In this document: positions 1-5,277 of the stretch, in pieces | Numbering within the stretch: position 1 is the first letter of the stretch | Layout: every line of letters starts with the position of its first letter | Origin: Tannerellaceae bacterium | GTDB taxonomy: Bacteria; Bacteroidota; Bacteroidia; Bacteroidales; Tannerellaceae | Assembly: GCA_031265595.1 (NCBI GenBank) | Contig: JAISCM010000249.1 | Location: 1-5,277 of the forward strand | DNA length: 5,277 nucleotides | Reading direction: 5' to 3' | Made by a program: the position numbers and the translations under genes | Notes under the pieces: model-generated | The model's input: only the letters and a program-made list of their open reading frames with translations | Told to the model about the DNA's origin: nothing | Database searches by the model: none

Positions 1-1086
1 AGGAAGTCGCCCGGGCAGGGCCGCTTCATGAAGACGGTAGACCAGAAATTAGCCGGCCCCGAGACGGAAATAAAAGTAGACGACATCCTGTACGTATTCG
101 GCCCGTTCGAGAATGTAAACCGGTTTGCCGAAGAAAACAGGCTTACCCTGTCGGAAGCCACCTCTACCGAATTTGCCGGCGAATCGGCCAACGAAAAGCT
201 AAGCGTGCGCGAGATAGGCATTGCCGAGATCGTATTGATGCCGGCTTCCAAACTAATCAACAAAACAGTGAAAGACTCCGGCTTCCGCGATAAATACGGC
301 GTTAATATATTAGGTATCGAACGAAACGGCGAATACATCCTTTCCAATATCAAAGACGTAAAGATGCACCCGGGCGACTTGTTGCTGATACAGGGCCATT
401 GGGATCATATCGCCCAGATGAGCAAAAAGCAATCTCAATGGGTGGTGCTGGGGCAACCGCTGGAAGAAGCAGCCCGGGTTACGTTAGACTATAAAGCGCC
501 GGTGGCTGCCGTCATCATGCTGCTGATGATCGTAAGCATGGTATTCGACTTTATCCCTATTGCGCCGGTCACTTCGGTGTTGATAGCCGCTATCCTGATG
601 GTACTGACGGGCTGCTTCCGCAATGTAGAAGAGGCCTATAAGACGATCAACTGGGAGAGTATCGTACTAATAGCCGCCATGCTCCCCATGTCGCTGGCGC
701 TCGAAAAGACCGGTACGTCTACCCTTATATCCGATACCCTGGCCGCTAATCTGGGAAGTATGGGGCCGCTGGCCTTGCTGGCCGGTATCTATTTCACCAC
801 CTCACTGATGACGCTCTTTATCAGCAACACAGCTACGGCCGTGCTGATAGCGCCCATTGCCCTGCAAGCCGCCCTGTCGGTAGGCGTAAGCCCTTACCCC
901 TTCCTTATGGCCGTAACCGTAGCCGCCAGTATGTGTTTCGCCTCGCCTTTCTCTACGCCGCCGAATGCCCTGGTGATGCCGGCCGGCAAATATATATTTA
1001 TGGACTATGTAAAGGTAGGCCTGCCGTTGCAACTCATAATAGGGCTTGTGATGATTTTTGTATTACCTTTGCTTTTTTCTTTTTAA
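1..1086 (+). CDS. SLC13/DASS family permease with RCK_C (TrkA_C) domains, 5'-truncated by the window
   Basis: Inner-membrane transporter of the divalent anion/Na+ symporter (SLC13) superfamily; the substrate (dicarboxylate, sulfate or other anion) cannot be read from this fragment. The frame is open from base 1, so the ATG at 28 is an internal Met and the true start lies upstream. The visible 361 residues begin with the tail of one RCK_C domain (about 1-50, ending in ILYVFGPFENV). A second RCK_C follows (about 67-150, with GVNILGIERNG and MHPGDLLLIQG). Then comes the C-terminal membrane half with roughly six hydrophobic segments (about 165-360). The SNTAT motif (275-279) matches the substrate/Na+-binding SNT signature of the second SLC13 repeat, and SPFSTPPNALV followed by GKYIFMDYVKVGLP is the family's usual C-terminal signature. 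RCK_C domains placed between the two membrane halves are common in bacterial SLC13 proteins and suggest cytosolic ligand control (inference). The family call is firm; the substrate is unknown. Confidence 0.9.
   Translation, partial: RKSPGQGRFMKTVDQKLAGPETEIKVDDILYVFGPFENVNRFAEENRLTLSEATSTEFAGESANEKLSVREIGIAEIVLMPASKLINKTVKDSGFRDKYGVNILGIERNGEYILSNIKDVKMHPGDLLLIQGHWDHIAQMSKKQSQWVVLGQPLEEAARVTLDYKAPVAAVIMLLMIVSMVFDFIPIAPVTSVLIAAILMVLTGCFRNVEEAYKTINWESIVLIAAMLPMSLALEKTGTSTLISDTLAANLGSMGPLALLAGIYFTTSLMTLFISNTATAVLIAPIALQAALSVGVSPYPFLMAVTVAASMCFASPFSTPPNALVMPAGKYIFMDYVKVGLPLQLIIGLVMIFVLPLLFSF
1064..1071 (+). promoter_or_regulatory. Candidate Bacteroidota -7 promoter element for the DUF2156 gene
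   Basis: TACCTTTG is an exact match to the Bacteroidota sigma-ABfr -7 consensus TAnnTTTG. It lies inside the last codons of the permease, 25 bases before the ATG at 1097, which would give a leader of about 20 bases. The -33 partner is poor: a TTG at 1046-1048 sits only 15 bases upstream and a TTG at 1027-1029 is too far. The gene could equally be read through from the permease. Short motif matches arise by chance, so this is a candidate only. Confidence 0.45.
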
Positions 1087-1096
1087 TAATGATATA

Positions 1097-2005
1097 ATGG
1101 ACATATCTTTTAAAGCGATAACGCTGGATGATAAAGAGGTTATTACCTCTTTTACGCTGAAAAGCCCGTATATGAATTGTGATTTCTCTTTTGCCAATAT
1201 GTGTAGTTGGCGGTTTCTTTACAAGAGCGAGTATGCTGTGGTGGATGATTATTTATTGATCCGCTTCTGGATAGGAGACAACGACCGGCCGGTCTATATG
1301 TGCCCGGTAGGGAATGGCCGCTTATCCCGCGCCATAGAATTGCTGGAGGAAGACTCACTTAAACATGGGCATCCGCTGTGGTTGCTGGGCGTTACTCCCG
1401 AAGGAAGGAACGATCTGGCGCAGTTTTTCCCCGATGGCTTCCGGTATATTCCCGAACGGGATTATTACGACTACATCTATCTGCGCGACGACCTGGTGAA
1501 TCTAACCGGAAAGAAATACCAGCCCAAGCGCAACCATATCAATAAATTCGTAAGGCAATACCAGCATCGCTACCGGTATATGGAGATAACGCCGGAATTG
1601 GTGCCCGAATGCCTGGCGCTGGAATGTAGATGGTATAAAGCCAACCGGACAGACGACGACGCCGAGGAGCTGAGCAACGAACGGCGCTCGCTGACCTACG
1701 CGCTCGGACATGCCGGCGAACTGGGACTGATAGGCGGCGCTATCTGTGCAGATCAGCAGATCATTGCCTTTTCTTTCGGCGCCCCCATCAACCAGAATAC
1801 GTTTGGCGTGCATGTAGAAAAGGCCAATATTGCCTACGATGGCGCGTACAGTATGATCAATAAAGAATTTGCCGCCCACCTGCCCGAACAATATATATAT
1901 GTAAACCGCGAGGAAGATCTGGGCATCCCGGGGCTAAGGCAGGCAAAGCTATCATACCACCCGGCCATCTTGTTAGAGAAATGTACGGCTATAAAGAAGC
2001 CCTGA
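1097..2005 (+). CDS. DUF2156 / phosphatidylglycerol lysyltransferase-like (MprF C-terminal domain) soluble protein
   Basis: A 302-residue cytosolic protein of the DUF2156 (LPG_synthase_C) family, whose fold is two GNAT-like acyltransferase domains. In MprF this domain moves an aminoacyl group from tRNA to phosphatidylglycerol. Stand-alone versions have no membrane flippase part and no assigned reaction, so the acceptor here is unknown. Visible family features are the early NCDFSFANMCSW segment (27-38), the mid-protein DYIYLRDDLVNLTGKKYQPK block (127-146) followed by RNHINKF, and the late VNREEDLGIPGLRQAKLSYH block (269-288). No transmembrane segment or signal peptide is seen. The frame extends back to an ATG at 1058, but that start would overlap the permease by 29 bases and add MYYLCFFLFNNDI, which looks like translated permease tail and leader. 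ATG 1097 gives the usual family N-terminus and follows the permease stop by 10 bases. The 3' end abuts the convergent DUF4130 gene with no gap. Confidence 0.85.
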   Translation: MDISFKAITLDDKEVITSFTLKSPYMNCDFSFANMCSWRFLYKSEYAVVDDYLLIRFWIGDNDRPVYMCPVGNGRLSRAIELLEEDSLKHGHPLWLLGVTPEGRNDLAQFFPDGFRYIPERDYYDYIYLRDDLVNLTGKKYQPKRNHINKFVRQYQHRYRYMEITPELVPECLALECRWYKANRTDDDAEELSNERRSLTYALGHAGELGLIGGAICADQQIIAFSFGAPINQNTFGVHVEKANIAYDGAYSMINKEFAAHLPEQYIYVNREEDLGIPGLRQAKLSYHPAILLEKCTAIKKP

Positions 2006-2767
2006 TCAGCGCTTTTCGGGCAGGAATTTCCAGAAGCGGCGAGGCAGATGTTGCCGGTGTAGCCGGGGGTTGAGGCGTTCTTTGATGGTGAGGGCACGGA
2101 AGTAGCTTTTCCACATCTCCTGAAACAGCTTCTCGTCTTGCGCCATCAGCTCTTCATCTAATTGGCCGCTTAGCAGATGCTTGTCGTCGTCGAGCGTCAC
2201 TTCTTCGGCTGTCTTTAAATCATAATAATAGCCATACCGCCTTTTGATGTCGTAAATCAGCCATTTCTGGGTGGCGAAGCGATCGGTAAAATAAGGAAGC
2301 GTAAGCGGCAAGGCATTGTAAACGGGCGATACCGGCGCAAAGAAGATGTCGTCCGCAGCCTTCTGAAAGCGGACAAACTGGATGAGGTATAACCGCTCGC
2401 GGCTCACCTTCCGGGCTATTTTATCTACTTCTATTACATCATCGTCGGCAAAATCAGTGGCGATGGAGTGGGGGGCGTCGAAGGTTTTTCGTATATAGCG
2501 GAATAGCAACTCATCGCTTCCCTGAAGCTCAGACAGCCATACGTGCATCAGCATGCTGCCTACCTCTTTCGATGTCTTTTTGCAGAGCGCTTTCCATACG
2601 CGGGCCGATTTATCCGTACCGGTGATCACCCGGTGTTCCTGCCTGGCGAACAGGGGCAACGGCTCTGCCTCCGAAAGTAATCTTTCGGGGAACTCCTTCC
2701 GGCTGTACGCATCAAAAACAGCCGTAAGCAATCCATCGAATGTCTTATCGTAACGGAAAACGATCAT
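2006..2767 (-). CDS. DUF4130 / TIGR03915 family putative DNA metabolism protein
   Basis: A 253-residue protein of the TIGR03915 family with a C-terminal DUF4130 domain. The family is predicted to work in DNA metabolism with a radical SAM partner; no reaction is established. The N-terminal part (1-80, MIVFRYDKTFDGLLTAVFDA) matches the usual family opening. The DUF4130 part (about 85-250) shows RFQK (133-136), FFAPVSPVYNALPL (142-155), YFTDRFATQKWLIYD (159-173), RRYGYYYD (176-183), and a basic tail with RLNPRLHRQHLPRRFWKFLP (231-250). It has no signal peptide or membrane segment. The ATG is 5 bases after the stop of the upstream radical SAM gene on the same strand, so the two are almost certainly one operon with this gene second. 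The length is typical of the stand-alone form. In other bacteria the same region can be fused to a UdgX-type uracil-DNA glycosylase domain; that extension is absent here. Confidence 0.88.
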   Translation of the reverse strand: MIVFRYDKTFDGLLTAVFDAYSRKEFPERLLSEAEPLPLFARQEHRVITGTDKSARVWKALCKKTSKEVGSMLMHVWLSELQGSDELLFRYIRKTFDAPHSIATDFADDDVIEVDKIARKVSRERLYLIQFVRFQKAADDIFFAPVSPVYNALPLTLPYFTDRFATQKWLIYDIKRRYGYYYDLKTAEEVTLDDDKHLLSGQLDEELMAQDEKLFQEMWKSYFRALTIKERLNPRLHRQHLPRRFWKFLPEKR

Positions 2768-2772
2768 CGGTA

Positions 2773-4038
2773 TCAGTCGGGGAATAAGATGGTTAGCTGG
2801 CGTTTGTCGGGCTCCTTTTTGGGACGCTTCTTTTCTGTTAATATCTTGCGTACCTGTTCGGGCTGCACTTCGTTTACGGTATAAGGCGTCAACTCATGGC
2901 ACGTAATGAAATACTGCGCCCGCTTCATTACCACGCCTATCTTCTTTAGCGTAGCAGAGGTGATATGCCCATGCCTGCGCGACACGATGATCAGCTTGGC
3001 CGACTTGACGCCGATACCCGGCACCCGGAGGATCATTTCGTAATCGGCCTTATTCAGGTCTACCGGGAATGCTTCGGGATGGCGCAAGGCCCAGGTAAGC
3101 TTCGGATCGATTTCCAGATCGAGATCCGGGAAGGCATCGTCTACAATTTCGTTTACCCGGAAGCCATAGAAGCGCATCAGCCAGTCGGCCTGATACAAAC
3201 GGTTCTCCCTCACCAGCGGGGCCTGCTTCAATACCGGCAGGCGCGAATCGTTCGTATTGATAGGAATATAGCCCGAATAATACACCCGCTTCATACTGGG
3301 GCGTTGATACAGGGCGGACGACAGGCGGAGGATATCCTTGTCGCTCTCGTCCGTTGCGCCGATGATCATCTGCGTACTCTGCCCGGCGGGAGCAAAGCGG
3401 GGGGCGTGGCGGAAGCGTTTGCGTTCGTCTGTACTGGCCGAGAAGCCTTGCTGTATATAGAACATCGGCCGGTAAACGCTCTGATGATCTTTCTCCGGAG
3501 CCAGCAGCTTCAGGTTTTGCTCTTTGGGGATTTCGATATTAACGCTCAGACGGTCGGCATATTTCCCGGCTTCGCTCACCAGCTCCGGGCTTGTGCCGGG
3601 TATGCTTTTCATGTGTATATAGCCATTATAGCGATGCACCGTGCGCAGCTCTTTTACCACGCGTATCATGCGCTCCATCGTATAATCGGGATTATTCATA
3701 ATGCCGGAACTAAGGAAAAGCCCTTCAATATAATTACGGCGATAGAACTCAAGGGTTAATTCTATCAGCTCCTGCACGGTAAAGGTGGCCCTCTTTATGT
3801 CGTTGCTGCGCCGGTTGATGCAATACGCGCAGTCGTACATACAGTAATTGGTAAGCATGATCTTCAGCAAAGAGACGCACCGCCCATCTTCCGTAAAGCT
3901 ATGGCAGATGCCCCAGCCGGCGGCGCTCCCGATGGCGCCCGGCTGGCTCTTCCGCGTAGTACCGCTCGAAGAGCAAGAAACGTCGTACTTTGCCGATTCA
4001 GCCAGTACTTTCAGTTTGTCAAGAACCTGTTCATTCAT
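2773..4038 (-). CDS. Putative DNA modification/repair radical SAM protein (TIGR03916-like)
   Basis: A 421-residue radical SAM enzyme, cytosolic, predicted to act on DNA; substrate and product are unknown. Cysteines 66, 70 and 73 (NYCMYDCAYC) form the CxxxCxxC motif that binds the catalytic 4Fe-4S cluster. Other barrel elements are GLFLSSGI (106-113), GYIHMKSIPG (139-148), DRLSVNIEIP (162-171) and AGQSTQMIIGATDESD (218-233). A C-terminal helix-hairpin-helix (LNKADYEMILRVPGIGVKSA, 328-347, with PGIG at 340-343) is the sort used for sequence-independent DNA binding, and a lysine-rich tail follows (402-414). Extra N-terminal cysteines lie at 22, 45 and 54. The frame continues 13 codons upstream to 4077, but that start would be TTG. 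ATG 4038 begins MNEQVLDKLKVLAESAKYDV, the usual family N-terminus, and the promoter-like element at 4075-4082 would overlap the TTG. It is first gene of the operon with the DUF4130 partner. The family call is strong; the biochemical role is inferred. Confidence 0.9.
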   Translation of the reverse strand: MNEQVLDKLKVLAESAKYDVSCSSSGTTRKSQPGAIGSAAGWGICHSFTEDGRCVSLLKIMLTNYCMYDCAYCINRRSNDIKRATFTVQELIELTLEFYRRNYIEGLFLSSGIMNNPDYTMERMIRVVKELRTVHRYNGYIHMKSIPGTSPELVSEAGKYADRLSVNIEIPKEQNLKLLAPEKDHQSVYRPMFYIQQGFSASTDERKRFRHAPRFAPAGQSTQMIIGATDESDKDILRLSSALYQRPSMKRVYYSGYIPINTNDSRLPVLKQAPLVRENRLYQADWLMRFYGFRVNEIVDDAFPDLDLEIDPKLTWALRHPEAFPVDLNKADYEMILRVPGIGVKSAKLIIVSRRHGHITSATLKKIGVVMKRAQYFITCHELTPYTVNEVQPEQVRKILTEKKRPKKEPDKRQLTILFPD

Positions 4039-4074
4039 CTTTACAAAGGAACTAAATTTATCCGACAATCTCTC

Positions 4075-4082
4075 CAAAAATA
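4075..4082 (-). promoter_or_regulatory. Candidate -7 promoter element for the radical SAM-DUF4130 operon
   Basis: Read on the minus strand this is TATTTTTG, an exact match to TAnnTTTG, with a T-run about 17 bases upstream (about 4100-4104) that could serve as a -33 region. Transcription would start near 4067-4070 and leave a leader of about 30 bases before ATG 4038. A second, imperfect element (TAAATTTA, 4060-4053) is closer to the ATG. Confidence 0.5.
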
Positions 4083-4214
4083 CCCGTTTTAGACGAAATA
4101 AAAATAAATACGGCCTATAAAGAAAAGACGATTATCCATACCTTGCGCCGTAAACCCGCTTCTGTCAGATAAACATATTCCTGTATTGCGTGGCCTGAAA
4201 TGAAATATTAATAG

Positions 4215-4222
4215 TATATTTG
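4215..4222 (+). promoter_or_regulatory. Candidate -7 promoter element for the lipoprotein gene
   Basis: TATATTTG matches TAnnTTTG exactly. The nearest TTG (4186-4188) is 26 bases upstream, longer than the usual spacing of about 19-21, so the -33 part is weak. A start near 4228-4230 would give a leader of about 50 bases to ATG 4282. The rest of the 243-bp divergent spacer is A/T-rich, and I see no RNA gene, strong hairpin or operator-like repeat in it. Confidence 0.5.
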
Positions 4223-4281
4223 CTACGTTTAACTAATAGACGAACATGGCAAGAATTTATTTTAATTTAAAAAAGATGATT

Positions 4282-5277
4282 ATGAAAAAGAGCTTTTTCT
4301 TTTCTTTACTTGTGATGGCTTTTTCCATCACTTTCTTCTCTGCGTGTGGCGACGATAAGAAAGACGACGGCGGTGTAACCCCCACGCCCAATCCTCCCAC
4401 GCCTACCCCTGTGGCAACTACCTGGAAAGATGCCCTGGGCGGTTACAAAGCAGGCGATGCTTCAACTGTATTGAAATTAAATGGAGAAAATACGGAAGAA
4501 ACAACCAAATTAGTAACGCTGGCCACCGGTTCCGGAGACAATGCAAAGATCACATTGACCAATCTTGTGCCAGACGATGCCACAGTAGAATTTGACGATG
4601 TAGTGATGACAAAGTCTGGAGACGACTATACGTTTTCATCGGAAAAGACAGTGGGTACCACAACGATCACCATCTCCGGCACCCTATCAGGCGTTCCTGC
4701 TACCAAAGCAGACGCAGTAAAAACGCTGGACATAAAAACAGTCCGTAAGATAGACTCGCCCATTGCAGGTATATGGAGTTTAAACCTTTCCGAAAGAGGC
4801 GCCGATGTATTCTTTGACGTAAGCTCCGGCGACCCGGCAACAGACGCAGCCTTTGCCCAGCTATTAGGCCCGGCATTCGGCGGCATGCTGGCACAAAAAG
4901 TAACTGCCGTAACAGCTACCTTCACAGAAGACGGCCTGTTTGACGTAACCTGGATGAAACCAGGCGAAACCGAACCAACCGGTATGCCCGACGCTGTTAA
5001 GAAAATGGTAAGTCTATTGTATTATGCCTCAGAAGGCCAGGTATTCATCGCTCTTGCGAAAAAGACCCTCCCAATGCTGGAAGTGCTTGCATCAGCACAA
5101 AATCTTGATATGACAACGCTGTTGGCTGCGATGATAGACAAAGGCGATTTTGTAGCATTGCCACTTAACATTAAGTTAGTTGAATCTGCCGTATCATTCT
5201 TTATGGAAAAAGAAATGGTAGGCGTCGCTCTTCCTATGATACTCCCCATGATGGGCGGCTTAGGCGAACAAATGCCT
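4282..5277 (+). CDS. Secreted/surface lipoprotein, resembling DUF4925-type Bacteroidales lipoproteins, 3'-truncated by the window
   Basis: The frame is open to the last base, so at least 332 residues are encoded and the C-terminus is missing. MKKSFFFSLLVMAFSITFFSAC is a signal peptide with a lipobox (FSAC) and lipidated Cys22. The next residues, GDDKKDDGG, are acidic as in the Bacteroidota lipoprotein export signal, which suggests display on the outer-membrane surface (inference). A Pro/Thr-rich linker (33-44) leads into a mature domain rich in predicted beta strands. That domain includes ITLTNLVPDDATVEFDDVVM (90-109), GIWSLNLSERGADVFFDV (163-180) and VTATFTEDGLFDVTWM (210-225). The overall pattern recalls DUF4925/lipocalin-like Bacteroidales lipoproteins, but that family name is a moderate-confidence impression and no function is known. 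In-frame ATGs also occur at 4246 and 4276. I chose 4282 because it gives a signal peptide of ordinary length and follows an A-rich stretch; 4276 is nearly as good. Confidence 0.8.
   Translation, partial: MKKSFFFSLLVMAFSITFFSACGDDKKDDGGVTPTPNPPTPTPVATTWKDALGGYKAGDASTVLKLNGENTEETTKLVTLATGSGDNAKITLTNLVPDDATVEFDDVVMTKSGDDYTFSSEKTVGTTTITISGTLSGVPATKADAVKTLDIKTVRKIDSPIAGIWSLNLSERGADVFFDVSSGDPATDAAFAQLLGPAFGGMLAQKVTAVTATFTEDGLFDVTWMKPGETEPTGMPDAVKKMVSLLYYASEGQVFIALAKKTLPMLEVLASAQNLDMTTLLAAMIDKGDFVALPLNIKLVESAVSFFMEKEMVGVALPMILPMMGGLGEQMP

Noticed and set aside
1072..1084. T-rich run after the permease as an intrinsic terminator
   Set aside because: I see no GC-rich hairpin directly upstream; the run is part of the permease C-terminal codons (LLFSF).
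1058..1096. Upstream in-frame ATG for the DUF2156 gene
   Set aside because: It overlaps the permease and adds a segment (MYYLCFFLFNNDI) that reads as permease tail and leader. ATG 1097 fits the family N-terminus and the candidate promoter better.
1889..1900. Short TA-repeat run as a phase-variable tract
   Set aside because: Only about five TA units, inside the DUF2156 coding sequence, encoding the Tyr-Ile-Tyr of an ordinary conserved strand; too short to argue for slippage.
1999..2021. Possible bidirectional terminator hairpin (GCCC pairing with GGGC around the stop codons)
   Set aside because: The outer stem is only 4 base pairs around a 15-base loop. The overlapping short palindromes CTGATCAG and AGCGCT do not build a longer stem, and no proper T-tract follows.
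2965..3759. Long open frame (264 codons) on the plus strand opposite the radical SAM gene
   Set aside because: It lies entirely antisense to a gene with recognisable catalytic motifs. Its translation shows no family motif, and its length is explained by the codon use of the opposite strand.
4246..4281. Earlier ATG (4246) as the lipoprotein start, adding MARIYFNLKKMI
   Set aside because: It would push the lipobox cysteine to residue 34, long for a lipoprotein signal. It cannot be fully excluded, since the candidate promoter would still lie upstream of it.
4626..5249. Minus-strand open frames opposite the lipoprotein gene
   Set aside because: They are antisense to a clear coding frame with signal peptide and lipobox, and have no recognisable motifs or start context.

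Overview
The window looks like ordinary chromosome from a member of the order Bacteroidales (phylum Bacteroidota), most likely near Parabacteroides or Bacteroides. Four things point there. Matches to the Bacteroidota -7 promoter element TAnnTTTG lie upstream of three genes. Gene starts are A/T-rich with no clear Shine-Dalgarno. The lipoprotein has an acidic stretch after its lipobox cysteine, as in Bacteroidota surface lipoproteins. The protein families are ones commonly seen in this group. The genus is inferred, not shown.

Layout. Positions 1-1086 (+) hold the C-terminal part of an SLC13/DASS-type membrane permease with RCK_C (TrkA_C) domains; its 5' end lies outside the window. Ten bases later, 1097-2005 (+) encodes a soluble DUF2156 protein, related to the C-terminal domain of phosphatidylglycerol lysyltransferase (MprF). 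Its stop codon directly touches the stop codon of a convergent two-gene operon on the minus strand. That operon reads leftward from 4038: first a radical SAM protein with a C-terminal helix-hairpin-helix (4038-2773, TIGR03916-like), then, 5 bases later, its DUF4130/TIGR03915 partner (2767-2006). A 243-bp divergent intergenic region (4039-4281) carries promoter-like elements on both strands. From 4282 (+) a lipoprotein gene runs off the right edge.

How the genes relate. The clearest functional unit is the radical SAM plus DUF4130 pair. It is predicted to act in DNA modification or repair, but to my knowledge its reaction is not established. In many genomes this pair is linked to a uracil-DNA-glycosylase-superfamily protein (UdgX/TIGR03914); none is visible here. 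The permease and DUF2156 genes may be co-transcribed, but the latter also appears to have its own promoter inside the permease 3' end. The lipoprotein is transcribed away from the rest and need not be related. I found no RNA genes, CRISPR array, insertion sequence, attachment site or convincing intrinsic terminator.
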